This document shows, piece after piece, positions 10,101-18,383 of a DNA stretch of 64,000 bases. Source of the stretch: Eubacterium sp. (lineage in GTDB: Bacteria > Bacillota > Clostridia > Oscillospirales > Acutalibacteraceae). The translations under genes and the position numbers were made by a program. Location: the NCBI GenBank assembly GCA_017463985.1, contig JAFUEH010000037.1:1-64000 (forward strand), written 5' to 3'. Each line of letters begins with the position of its first letter. The stretch's first letter is position 1. The notes under the pieces are model-generated. The model was not told the origin of the DNA and made no database searches. It worked only from the letters and a program-made list of their open reading frames with translations.

Positions 10101-10129
10101 AACATAATGAAATTGAAAGGAGAAAATGA
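7109..10129 (+). CDS. GH38 alpha-mannosidase
   Basis: A 1006-residue protein. HAHLDLAWLWP (His256, Asp258-260 region) forms the GH38 zinc site, and FWVPDSFGYSG places the catalytic nucleophile at about Asp370. Length and motif order agree with bacterial class II alpha-mannosidases. It is expected to release mannose from alpha-mannosides such as N-glycan fragments. It has no signal peptide, so it probably acts in the cytoplasm on imported oligosaccharides. The start at 7109 is set by AGGAGGG (7097-7103); an upstream in-frame codon at 7031 would place the operator inside the coding region. The stop overlaps the start of the transporter gene (TGATG), so the two are translationally coupled. Confidence 0.9.
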   Translation: MTQNDRKLMGGALRTFNEPWRRDMEHYSDTLFDLSYSCLCDLDGIAYVTKEPVSFEDRFQGEAKEIKKDSKWAEEVFDCAWFHITGALPDGFSVEDLVLMLNCGGEALLYDVNGQEIQSVTCFAAGFGAGLGTPVKRIVPIYDELQQGNRIDFWMDCGANDLFGDMHNESRIGELSIGVCHHLIRALAYDVQVLLSVYDYGADQAFNQEIRKAMDTIVSCGDITEDNAALMREVLKPLLERKNTDPHTFTYSAMGHAHLDLAWLWPIRESKRKGARTFSTQIKNIERYPEYIFGASQAQLYQWIKDGYPRIYDKVKRLAETPNWDLQGATWVEPDSNLISGESMVRQFYYGKQFFKREFGKDMQIFWVPDSFGYSGCLPQVMKLAGVKYFLTQKISWNVYNKFPYHTFYWQGIDGSEVLAHMLPEDTYNAPVRGDVLTAGEKNYSERSISDHAMSLFGIGDGGAGPGYEHLERARRFRDLYSMPRVQYEKSDDFFARLDDPTVPYPTHRGELYLERHQGTYTTRAKNKYFNRKCEIALGNYEKLMALALSRGVEVPLSQDAIDEIWKEILLYQFHDILPGSSINRVYEECEKRYTAIYQTLENAIRFLSEKLIDNDALVNFNPFEYETNIQLDGKWYHAKLPALGFTSVSAMEERTYGFVNTCGADYIENDQVRVSFSKGVITSLFNKALNRDFARASEPMGVISQYTDNGDCWDIENCRADYIATKQDATCTAFRTYTDGAKAAAECEYTVGECQIKQTFYILDGDATVYADLKLFVNQESKMLRIAFPTSLSAPVCHFNVQFGHIDRKTTENDSIDTAQFEVSGQKFVDLSEEAYGLSLINDCKYGFRCKHGVLDMNLVRSPKGGPGKQVDQGEHNIRYALYTHSGELSSATYQKAYYLNNPPLYVRGQSLEAISNGFYQTDNNAVILETVKPAEDGNGFIARLYNATAEEQTATVQLKGFVPEAIVNISEEALTAKTDGSLKLHPFELINIRFVKHNEIERRK

Positions 10130-11667
10130 TGGAAAATGTACTCCCTGTAAAAGATGACAAAAAATATGTAAAGCCCAGTGAATTTGTGCTTTACCTTGTC
10201 GCTGTGTTCTTCTATACGAACATGACCGGCATGGTGGGCTCGTTCAGAGACGCTTATCTTGTGAACGTGCTGCGTATCACGGATGACCAGAACGCACTGT
10301 TCAAGATCGTCACCAGCATCATTCCGTTTATTCTGAATTTCTTTATTGCCATGTATATCGACGGTAGAAAGATGGGCAAGGGCGGCAAATTCCGTCCGCT
10401 TGGCTTAATTGCTGCTGTTCCTGCTGCGATCCTGCTGGTGCTCACCTTTATCACGCCGAAGGGCTTAACCGGTACCTTCCTGATGATCTATATCATCACC
10501 ATTGCTGTTTCATGGGCTATTGCTACCAACTTCGGTAATTCCGTGAACATGGTTGCGGTCGTTATGACGCCGAACATGAGCGAGCGTGATACGGTTATTT
10601 CTTTCAGAGGTATCGTATCCGCGGTCGGTAACTCTGCGCCGCTGGTAATCCTTTTGGTGATCGGTTTAATTCCGCCTTTCAAGGACAACGAAGGGCTGCA
10701 GTATATTATCGGTGCGTCGCTCTGCGGCGTTGTGGGCGTTATCGCGATGCTGCTTGGCATGAAGATGGTACACGAAAGAGTTGCCTATACTGCCGAAAAG
10801 AAAAATCCGCTGGAGGGCTACAAGGACGTTTTGGTTAATAAATATGCCTGGACGATCATTGTTTCCGAGTTTTTAAAGAGCTTCCGCGGCATTGCTACCT
10901 ATATGGGTCCGTTCCTTGCGGCTGCACTGCTTGGCGCTACCAACAAGTTTCTGCTGTTCGGTCTCCCGACCGGTATCGGTACGGCTGTCGGTATGCTGCT
11001 GATCAACTTCCTGCTGAAGAAGTTTAATTCTAAGGTGCTGTATATCGCCAGCGGTATCTATTCGATTATTGCGAACGTCGGTGCCTTCATTATCGGTTAC
11101 ATTTATTTCACTACAGAAAATACTGCCTTAAGAATCGTCTTTATCGTGTTCCTGTTCCTGATCGGTCTGCAGTTCGGCGCTTCCAACCTGCTGCCGTCCA
11201 TGTTCCAGGCTGACGTTTTGGAGGATCTTGAGCTTAAAACCGGCAAGCGCCTGGACGCTTCACTGCCGTTCGTGATCGGAATCGGCACATTCATCAGCGG
11301 CACGATCGCCGGTGCGCTTTCTCCGAAAATCCTCTATGGCGAACATTCGATCATTCAGTATATTCAGCCGACAGATTTAATGCCGAATCCGGATCAGACG
11401 ACTAAAACAAAGATCCTGATGCTGTTCTTCTATACGGTATTCCACGGCTTGATGATGTTCTTGGCTGGCGTTCCGTTCTTCTTCTGGAAGCTGACCGGCA
11501 AGACAAAAGAGGATATCCACAATGCTGTCGTCGAAATGAGAAAGCAGTTTGACGAAGCAGAATCGGAGGCTGCGCCTGCGGACGAAGATACTGTCGTTGA
11601 GATTGAAGAGGAAACTGGCGTCGTTATGGAAGGCAATGTTGAACAGGCAGAAGCCTCTGACGAATAA
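10129..11667 (+). CDS. GPH/MFS-type sugar symporter
   Basis: A 512-residue integral membrane protein with about twelve hydrophobic segments. Features such as FRDAYLVNVL near the N-terminus and GKGGKFRPLG in the first cytoplasmic loop resemble glycoside-pentoside-hexuronide cation symporters. The C-terminal 45 residues are strongly acidic. Its coupling to the alpha-mannosidase (TGATG overlap) suggests it imports mannosides or related oligosaccharides. ATG codons lie at 10126 and 10129. I chose the second because it is better spaced from AGGAG. The exact substrate cannot be read from sequence. Confidence 0.75.
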   Translation: MENVLPVKDDKKYVKPSEFVLYLVAVFFYTNMTGMVGSFRDAYLVNVLRITDDQNALFKIVTSIIPFILNFFIAMYIDGRKMGKGGKFRPLGLIAAVPAAILLVLTFITPKGLTGTFLMIYIITIAVSWAIATNFGNSVNMVAVVMTPNMSERDTVISFRGIVSAVGNSAPLVILLVIGLIPPFKDNEGLQYIIGASLCGVVGVIAMLLGMKMVHERVAYTAEKKNPLEGYKDVLVNKYAWTIIVSEFLKSFRGIATYMGPFLAAALLGATNKFLLFGLPTGIGTAVGMLLINFLLKKFNSKVLYIASGIYSIIANVGAFIIGYIYFTTENTALRIVFIVFLFLIGLQFGASNLLPSMFQADVLEDLELKTGKRLDASLPFVIGIGTFISGTIAGALSPKILYGEHSIIQYIQPTDLMPNPDQTTKTKILMLFFYTVFHGLMMFLAGVPFFFWKLTGKTKEDIHNAVVEMRKQFDEAESEAAPADEDTVVEIEEETGVVMEGNVEQAEASDE

Positions 11668-11695
11668 GAAACGTAGCGAATGACTAACAAAAATA

Positions 11696-11724
11696 GGAGG
11701 GCAATTCATGCGAGTTGCCCTTCC
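11696..11724 (-). terminator. Terminator downstream of acetyltransferase operon
   Basis: GGAGGGCAA pairs with TTGCCCTTCC with one bulged T. On the minus strand it is followed by TATTTTTG, so it serves the minus-strand genes. It also lies just after the plus-strand transporter gene. Confidence 0.55.
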
Positions 11725-11741
11725 GGTAAACAGTTGATCGG

Positions 11742-12365
11742 TTACAGCTTGCCGTATTCGATAGATTTTTCCTTATAGTAGTATTGCTTATCGTTTTCGT
11801 TGATCTCTCTGACGACGCGGCAGGGATTGCCCATGGCCACCACATTGGCTGGTATATCCTTTGTGACAACGGAACCGGCGGCGATCACGCTGTTTTCACC
11901 GATTGTAACACCGGGCAGTACGACGACATTACTGCAAAGCCAAGCGTTGTTATGAATGTTTACCGGCGCGCAGTACATGGCAGCTCCTTTATCACGAAGC
12001 TCCGGATGTACCGGATGGCCGGTTGTAATGACGGTGACATTCGGACCAAAGAGGACGTTATCACCGATATTGATCGGGCCGTCGTCTACGAGGGTCATAT
12101 TAAAGTTGAAATAGCAGCCGGTGCCGATGCTTGTATTTTTGCCGACGCTTACATTAAAGGGCGGTTCAATCCAGGACATACTGAATTTTTTAAATACCAG
12201 CTTTTCAATAATAAAGCGCTTTGGTATATTGATCGCCCACGAGCGGTTAAACCGTCCGACCAGCTGCTTAACCAGCGTTGCTTTTATCAAGCCGCGCGGT
12301 GTATCGGTGAATAGTTTGCCGTCCAGCTTGCGCTGCTCCATCTCTTTATATGAATACTTAGCCAT
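11742..12365 (-). CDS. Maltose/galactoside O-acetyltransferase-like protein
   Basis: A 207-residue left-handed beta-helix acyltransferase. The N-terminal helical maltose-acetyltransferase motif is present (EMEQRKLDGKLFTD). Hexapeptide repeats follow: ISIGTGCYFN, IGDNVLFGPNVTVITTGHPVH with the catalytic His, and IGENSVIAAGSVVTKDIPANVVAMGNPCRVVREI. Family members move acetyl from acetyl-CoA to a sugar hydroxyl. The start at 12365 follows AAAGGAG. It overlaps the upstream GNAT gene by 8 bp, so both belong to one minus-strand operon set inside the glycan locus. Confidence 0.85.
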   Translation of the reverse strand: MAKYSYKEMEQRKLDGKLFTDTPRGLIKATLVKQLVGRFNRSWAINIPKRFIIEKLVFKKFSMSWIEPPFNVSVGKNTSIGTGCYFNFNMTLVDDGPINIGDNVLFGPNVTVITTGHPVHPELRDKGAAMYCAPVNIHNNAWLCSNVVVLPGVTIGENSVIAAGSVVTKDIPANVVAMGNPCRVVREINENDKQYYYKEKSIEYGKL

Positions 12366-12942
12366 TTTTGTTCTCCTTTGACATGATCCCGAGCGTTGCT
12401 CTGCCGCCCATAAGATTGCGGTAGGTAACAAAGCCGTATTTTTTATAAAATTGATAACTGCCGGCGTAACGGTTAACGCCGCAGGCTGCCATATATGCTA
12501 CGCCATTGCGGTATAAATGTGCTCTCAAGGCGTCCAGCAGTGCTGTGCCTAAGCCTTGCCGCTGCGCTTCCGGCAGCAGGTTAATGTGAAAATGAACGCG
12601 TCTCTCCGGCAGCTTGATACCCTTTAACGTTTGCATTAGTCCGATGTGAACAAGGCGGATCGGCGGATACACCTTGACTGCCTTCGGCAGCAATTCATTT
12701 TCTGTCTTATCAACGAACTGACGGTAGTTACTGCTGCAGATCACATAACCGACCGGTTGATCATCGTCGTTCACGGCGACAAAAATGTTTTCCGGTTCAT
12801 ATTGCGTAAAATAATCGTTATACAGGATTGCTACGGCTTCCGCACGCTTTTCTGTTTTTCGATAGCTTTTCCAGGCTGTTTCTTTAGCAATGTAACGAAG
12901 TCGCTCTCTGTCAGACGGCTTGTATTTTCTGATGTGATACAT
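12358..12942 (-). CDS. GNAT-family N-acetyltransferase
   Basis: A 194-residue protein opening with MYHIRKYKPSDRERL, a typical GNAT start. The acetyl-CoA loop is seen in LLPEAQRQGLGTALLDALRAH, followed by the GNAT beta-6/alpha-4 region GSYQFYKKYGFVTYR. The acceptor is unknown. The ATG at 12942 follows AAAGGAGGG. It is divergent from the AraC-type regulator and is first in a two-gene operon with the sugar O-acetyltransferase. Confidence 0.85.
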   Translation of the reverse strand: MYHIRKYKPSDRERLRYIAKETAWKSYRKTEKRAEAVAILYNDYFTQYEPENIFVAVNDDDQPVGYVICSSNYRQFVDKTENELLPKAVKVYPPIRLVHIGLMQTLKGIKLPERRVHFHINLLPEAQRQGLGTALLDALRAHLYRNGVAYMAACGVNRYAGSYQFYKKYGFVTYRNLMGGRATLGIMSKENKNG

Positions 12943-13030
12943 GGTGCTCCCTCCTTTGCAGCCCTATCATATCACATCAATTATCGGTAAAATATCAACA
13001 TTTCACTTAATTGTATTACATTATTACATA

Positions 13031-13912
13031 ATGGAACAGAATTACTTTGATTTTTACAATATTAATGAAAACGGCAGCGAGACGATCAACTATGATCTTC
13101 CTGAAATGCCGGTATATATTCGGGACGGCAATCTGTCGTCTCTGAAAAACTATACCTTCAAAGCGCATTTTCACAGCGACTGGGAGTTCATCACTGTTTT
13201 GGAAGGCAGCATGAATTACAGTATTAACGGCGAGATCATTACCCTGACGGAAGGGGAAAGTCTTTTTGTCAACTGCAACCAAATTCATTTTGGCTTTTCA
13301 GCGGTTAAGGAGGAGTGCCGTTATATCTGTTTGATCGTACATCCGGTGCTGTTTTGTAATAACCCTTATATTGAACGCCACTATATTGCACCGATCTGTA
13401 ACAGCGGCTACACCTATTTAACGGTAGACAGTCAAGCCTTTTCGGAAGTCGTTAGACGTATCTACCGTAAAAAGGAGATGAACGCAGAAAACCTTTATCT
13501 GAATATTCTGCAAGATCTGTTTTCGATGGTCAATCAGCTCTTTTCGTTATTGAAAGCCTTACCGATCAAGCAAAAACGGCGTCAAAGCTTTGTGACGATC
13601 AAAACGATGCTGGATTATATTGCGAACCATTATTACGACCGGGTCACGCTCAACGATTTGGCGGATAGCGCGAATATCTGCAGCAACAGCTGTATCAACC
13701 TGTTCAAACGCTATACGAATATGACGCCGATGGATTACCTGACGAATTATCGGATTGAAAAGGCTTGCGGTTTCCTGAAGTCTACGGATAAGACCGTGTC
13801 GGAGATCGCTTATGACTGCGGTTTTTCAACCAGCAGCTATTTTGCGGTGATCTTTAAACGGCTCGTAGGCATTACACCCAAGGAATACAGGAGCTTATAT
13901 TATGATCGTTAA
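13031..13912 (+). CDS. AraC-family transcriptional regulator with cupin sensor
   Basis: A 293-residue regulator. The N-terminal half is an AraC-type cupin (FHSDWEFITVLEGSMNY, then GEIITLTEGESLFVNCNQIHFG). The C-terminal 100 residues carry two helix-turn-helix motifs (VTLNDLADSANICSNSCINLF and VSEIAYDCGFSTSSYFAVIFKR). It probably activates the two downstream glycosidase genes in response to a sugar. The ATG at 13031 lacks a clear Shine-Dalgarno sequence; in-frame codons further upstream look less likely because they would add a non-cupin leader. The start is therefore uncertain. Its last codons overlap the ATG of the next gene at 13902. Confidence 0.85.
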   Translation: MEQNYFDFYNINENGSETINYDLPEMPVYIRDGNLSSLKNYTFKAHFHSDWEFITVLEGSMNYSINGEIITLTEGESLFVNCNQIHFGFSAVKEECRYICLIVHPVLFCNNPYIERHYIAPICNSGYTYLTVDSQAFSEVVRRIYRKKEMNAENLYLNILQDLFSMVNQLFSLLKALPIKQKRRQSFVTIKTMLDYIANHYYDRVTLNDLADSANICSNSCINLFKRYTNMTPMDYLTNYRIEKACGFLKSTDKTVSEIAYDCGFSTSSYFAVIFKRLVGITPKEYRSLYYDR

Positions 13913-15389
13913 AGTGGACCGATTCGGCTCAGCAGACAATTTTTCACTGGCGCTGCAAAAAGCGCTCAGCACCTTAAAGCGCGGCGATGAGCTGCGCTTT
14001 ACTTAAAAGGAATATCATTTTTATCAGGATTTCAGCCAGGCGCGCACGGTACATTTTTCCAATACAGATTCCTTTGCGAATCCCGTCAAGCATTTCGCCA
14101 TTTTGTTAGAGAGAATGAACGATATTACGCTCGACGGCGGCGGTGCTGTTTTTGTTATTCACGGCGACTTATGCGCTTTAGCTTTGCTGCAGTGCTCCCG
14201 TATCCGTCTGAAAAACTTCACGGTGCGCTATGCGGCGCCAAGCAATGTAGAATTTACCGTGAAGGCAATCAATAATCATTCCGTAACCTATCAGCTGTCA
14301 ACGGCTGCTTACGAATTAAACAGTAACCGTCTGACCTTCTTTGCAGAAAGTCCGTTTTCGCAAGCGCGCTATTTTTCCTTTACGGATAACGATATGACGG
14401 ATTGCTGGGTCTGCCACGATGGGGAAAACGTATTTCGCGTATGGAATGAGAGCAGTCCGCTTTCTCACGTGAAGGAGATTAACCGTTTGTCCGAACGGGA
14501 GCTTCAAATTCAGTACGCTGAACTGCCGCCGGTTAAAGAAGACGCAGTGTATGCCGTTAGTCCCAATCATAACCGCCATACATGCGGCGTTTTTTTCGGT
14601 AACTGCGCGGATATTCGGTGCGAGAATATCACGGTGAATTATTTGACAGGCTTCGGCTGGCTGTCTCAGCTATGTCGTGAGCTGTCCTTTGAACGGCTTC
14701 GTTTTGTACCTGCGCCAGGGTATCATGTTACGTCCTTTGCTGACTGTCTGCATATCTGCTCCTGCAAGGGGAAGGTCTCGGTGCGTGATTGTACTTTTAC
14801 GCACAGCCATGATGACGCGATCAATATTCATGGCGTCTTTTTAAGAACAAAAGAAATCATCAGCGAACGCGAAGCGGTTTTTGAATTTGCACACCGTCAG
14901 CAGGGAGGCTACGCACCGTTATTTCCCGGCGACCGTGTGAAGTTCTACGACCGACGCAATTTGGCGCAGATCGGCACCGTTTATACGGTGAAATCGGTTA
15001 AAAATAATATAACAGCTAAGACGGTTGCCGTAGTGTTCGATGAGCCGTTGCCGGACCTGCAGCCGCTTCTGAGCGTGGCGGACAATATTGATTACCATCC
15101 GGAGGTAGAGATCACGGACTGCGTATTTCGGGCGATCCCGACGCGCGGTATTCTCTGTACGACCGATAAAAAGGCCGTGATTTGCGCCAATACTTTTTCC
15201 TCTGTTGCGATGGCAGATATTTATATTTCCTGTGACTGCAACGAATGGTATGAGTCCGGTCCGTGCGAGAATATGCAGATTTTCGGAAACCGCTTTTCAA
15301 AAGAAAATGCGGTGGTGATTGAGCCGATCTGTTTAGAAGAACCGGTCAAGAATGTCCATAAAAATATTCTTATATATGACAATAGGTAG
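13902..15389 (+). pseudogene. GH110-like parallel beta-helix glycosidase, interrupted by an in-frame stop
   Basis: Translation from the ATG at 13902 reads MIVKVDRFGSADNF and then meets TAA at 14004-14006. The same frame stays open after the stop to 15389. The continued frame reads KEYHFYQDF, NITL-type turns, HSHDDAINIHG and repeated beta-helix strands. This layout is like GH110 alpha-1,3-galactosidases, which remove terminal galactose of blood-group B and linear alpha-Gal structures. The segment at the stop aligns with the LRFPKGEYHF-type region at the start of such proteins, so the stop replaces one sense codon. Either the gene is inactivated, a short product is made, or translation restarts at an internal codon such as TTG 14103. 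Family call is moderate. Confidence 0.65.
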
Positions 15390-15405
15390 AGCAGGAAGTA
15401 AGACG

Positions 15406-16758
15406 ATGAAACTGGAAAGTAATGAGCCGTTATTGGAAGCTATTTTTAACTGGGCTTATAAAAAAATAATGACCTTTACCGTGACGGGCACCAAAAACGG
15501 CGCTATTAACCGCGGTGACGGCGGACGTTGGTACGGACCGGAGGGGATCGTACTGGAGGAGCCACGGGCCGCTTGGGCACAGCCGAAGGATTACCGGCCT
15601 GCTTATTGGGCAGGCTACCGCGACCGCACGGCGTATTATATTCGTGATTTTGTCCATCAGGCAGTCGGCGCGCACTACGCAGGGTTAGACAATGAGAATT
15701 ATAATATGCTCTATACCTTTGTGAGCAACGCCGGTGAGGAAACCGGCTGGTTCGCTCCGTGGGCTTTTAATTTTGACGGCAGTATTTATTATATGGATAC
15801 GCCGAACCTGCAGCACTTTGTGCGTGAACTGACAGCTCAGTTTGAACTCGTGGAAACAGTGTATAAGCTGTATTGCCTGACGGGGGATCAGCGTTACATT
15901 CAGGACGACGCGATCTTTCAGTTTGTGTCACATATTCTGACCGACGCGGTTGATCGGCTGGACGGTGCGGTGCTGCCTGAAAAGAACGGTATTCCGGAAG
16001 GCTTCGGTGATATTTTTGAAATCTCCGCCACCTATAATGAACGCGGCTTTCATGCTGCAGAGGCAGGGGATAGTATTGCTGCGCTTGTCAGCGCCGTTAA
16101 CGCTTACGCCGCTCTGTTAACGCTGCGCGGTCAAAAGGAGGCGGCGCGGCAGCAACGGCAGCGTGCTGAAGAGCTGCGTCATTATTTCAATACCGTTTGG
16201 AGCGTGATGCCCGACAATGACCGTGTTGCTTACGCCATTGACAGTGAAGGTAACAAGCACGCGCATTGGTATAAGAACGGGAAAGAGATATACGGCGGCG
16301 CTACGCTGATTTTTATTCCTTTAAAAAAGCTGCTGTATGCCGGCGAGCGTAATCAAAAACTGCTGGATTATATTGATGAAAAAGAGACCGATCCGGCCAC
16401 TCGTGAGGATAATATTGAAAGTCTGACCTATCTGCCGGATCTATTCTTTGTCCAACATCAACCGGAACGGGCATGGTTTTGGATGAAGTATATCTTCTCA
16501 AAAAAAGATCTGCCGCACGAGAGATCTTCTCAGGGAACGAACGGCGATTATCCGGAGCTTTCCTTTACATTGCTTTCCCAGATCTTAGAGGGAATGCTTG
16601 GTATCAACGTTAACGCTGCGGAAAACAGTATTCTTGTTGCACCGCAGCTGCCGGAGGGTATTCGCTATATCCGCGTCACGGACGTACCTGTCGGTGATAA
16701 GCTTTACGATATTACCGTTGACGGCGACAGCGTTTCCGTTCTTGAAAAGCAGCTTTAA
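15406..16758 (+). CDS. Six-hairpin (alpha/alpha) glycosidase-like protein
   Basis: A 450-residue soluble protein rich in aromatic residues. Motifs such as RDFVHQAVGAHYAGLD, EEFG/EETGWFAPWAFNFDG and YNERGFHAAEAGDSIAALV suggest an alpha-toroid glycoside hydrolase. I cannot assign a GH family. The C-terminal 60 residues look like a small beta domain (ITVDGDSVSVLEK). There is no signal peptide. The ATG at 15406 follows CAGGAAG and comes 16 nt after the GH110-like frame, so they are co-transcribed. A strong terminator closes the unit. Substrate is unknown; a terminal deoxy- or amino-sugar linkage is possible. Confidence 0.6.
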   Translation: MKLESNEPLLEAIFNWAYKKIMTFTVTGTKNGAINRGDGGRWYGPEGIVLEEPRAAWAQPKDYRPAYWAGYRDRTAYYIRDFVHQAVGAHYAGLDNENYNMLYTFVSNAGEETGWFAPWAFNFDGSIYYMDTPNLQHFVRELTAQFELVETVYKLYCLTGDQRYIQDDAIFQFVSHILTDAVDRLDGAVLPEKNGIPEGFGDIFEISATYNERGFHAAEAGDSIAALVSAVNAYAALLTLRGQKEAARQQRQRAEELRHYFNTVWSVMPDNDRVAYAIDSEGNKHAHWYKNGKEIYGGATLIFIPLKKLLYAGERNQKLLDYIDEKETDPATREDNIESLTYLPDLFFVQHQPERAWFWMKYIFSKKDLPHERSSQGTNGDYPELSFTLLSQILEGMLGINVNAAENSILVAPQLPEGIRYIRVTDVPVGDKLYDITVDGDSVSVLEKQL

Positions 16759-16792
16759 GCGAAGCTAAAAACTATTAATATACGCGATTATC

Positions 16793-16822
16793 AAGCAGAA
16801 GCTCTCGGGCTTCTGCTTTTTT
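16793..16822 (+). terminator. Terminator of the glycan locus
   Basis: AAGCAGAAGC (16793-16802) pairs perfectly with GCTTCTGCTT (16809-16818), followed by a T-run to 16822. Confidence 0.85.
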
Positions 16823-16880
16823 GTCATATCCTTTGTCCAATATGCATACCATGTTATAGAAACAGAAAGGAGCATTAACG

Positions 16881-18371
16881 ATGGACATTCAAAAGGACTA
16901 TTCCTGTCTGGAACGGAATACGGCTGTGTCAGAAAGAACCGTAGAGGCAGAGAATGATTACCAGGAATCGTTGCCGGCCTATTGCGATGATATCTATAAG
17001 GTGATCAAATGTGCGGCAACACATAGCATTTCTTCCGCTGACATCAATTATAACGAGGTCGTGATCAACGGGAGGTGTCATATCTGGCTTACTTATCTCA
17101 ACGAAAACGGCAATCTTTGTTTTGCTGATTTTGAAGAAAGCTTTACGAAGACCCTCAGCGTCGATAATTTATCTGATAAAGCTTTTGTCTACGCTGTCAT
17201 CAATGAAAAATATGTGAACTACCGCGTGATTAACCAGCGCAGGATCGATATCCACACGGCCGCCGTGATCGATATCAGGATATTCGATACACTGAAATGT
17301 CCCTGTATTCTCGGTTGTGATGAGGCAAAGCTGAAAACAGAAACGGTTCATTCTGCTGACCTGATAGCCAGTAATATCAGCAGTATTGAATTTGACGAGG
17401 ACTTTATGATTCCGGCGGATTCGCAGCCGATCAAACGGATCGTGAGCTTCAGCGCCTTTGCCAGCGTATCGGATACAAAGGTCATTAAGGATAAAGCGTT
17501 GGTCAAGGGCTTGGTAAACCTGAGTGTTATGTATACCTCCGACACGGCCGAGGAGGAAGTCTTGAAAACAGAATATTCCTTTAATGTATCAAAAATCATC
17601 GATGCTGGCGGGATTGCAGAAAACGATATCGCCGTTTCCGACATCAGCGTCAGCAATGTCTATCTGAAAGCTAAGGTCTCCTCCGGTGATAAAATGAATG
17701 TGATTTCCGCTTTTGGTGAGGTGTCTGTTAACACCGTATTTATCCGTGAAACGGAGCAACAGCTCGTCTGTGACGGCTATGTTCTTGGCAGAAAATCCAG
17801 CTGTAGCTACAGTGATTATAGCTGTATCTCTGATGGCAGCTATGAGACCGATCATCTGACGGAAACCGTTTCGGTCGACCTGTCTGCGGATGCGCAGGAG
17901 GTAAAGGAGGTTAATATCGCCTTGACGACGCCAAAATGCCGCGGAAATAAGCTGATAGCTAAGGTAAATGTACTGACGCTCTGCCGTAACGCGGAGGGAG
18001 AACTCATCACGGTATCCGGCAGTGCGGACTTAACGATGCCGCTCAAGGATCGCGATGAAGCGATCGCCTCACTGTCACTGCTGAGTTATGATTATCGCCT
18101 CGCGCAAAACGGACAGCTGGAGCTGCGGCTGAATATTGCTGCTTTTGTATTTGCTTACCGAACCGTCAATTATAAAGTGCTTGCCGACATTGACGCTGAT
18201 GAAGCAGCGCTGCATTATCCATCGCTGACTGTTTATTTCGCTAAGGAAAAAGAATCCTTGTGGAGCATTGCTAAGCAGTTTTCATCAGACGCCGCACTGA
18301 TTGCGCGCGATAATAATATTTCCGGCGAAACGCTGGATGGCAATAAAGTTATCATCATTCAAAGAGCGTAG
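16881..18371 (+). CDS. sipL: SipL-like spore coat morphogenesis protein (DUF3794 + LysM)
   Basis: A 496-residue protein with repeated DUF3794 (SipL-type) beta-rich segments over residues about 30-420. A C-terminal LysM domain follows (TVYFAKEKESLWSIAKQF, then NNISGETLDGNKVIII). In Clostridioides difficile SipL binds SpoIVA through its LysM domain and anchors the coat basement layer to the forespore. The gene lies 12 nt before spoIVA, which supports the same partnership here. The ATG at 16881 follows AAAGGAG. It lacks a signal peptide and should act on the mother-cell side of the forespore. A sigma-E promoter is expected but I could not place it securely. Confidence 0.85.
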   Translation: MDIQKDYSCLERNTAVSERTVEAENDYQESLPAYCDDIYKVIKCAATHSISSADINYNEVVINGRCHIWLTYLNENGNLCFADFEESFTKTLSVDNLSDKAFVYAVINEKYVNYRVINQRRIDIHTAAVIDIRIFDTLKCPCILGCDEAKLKTETVHSADLIASNISSIEFDEDFMIPADSQPIKRIVSFSAFASVSDTKVIKDKALVKGLVNLSVMYTSDTAEEEVLKTEYSFNVSKIIDAGGIAENDIAVSDISVSNVYLKAKVSSGDKMNVISAFGEVSVNTVFIRETEQQLVCDGYVLGRKSSCSYSDYSCISDGSYETDHLTETVSVDLSADAQEVKEVNIALTTPKCRGNKLIAKVNVLTLCRNAEGELITVSGSADLTMPLKDRDEAIASLSLLSYDYRLAQNGQLELRLNIAAFVFAYRTVNYKVLADIDADEAALHYPSLTVYFAKEKESLWSIAKQFSSDAALIARDNNISGETLDGNKVIIIQRA

Positions 18372-18383
18372 GGAGGTGAATGT

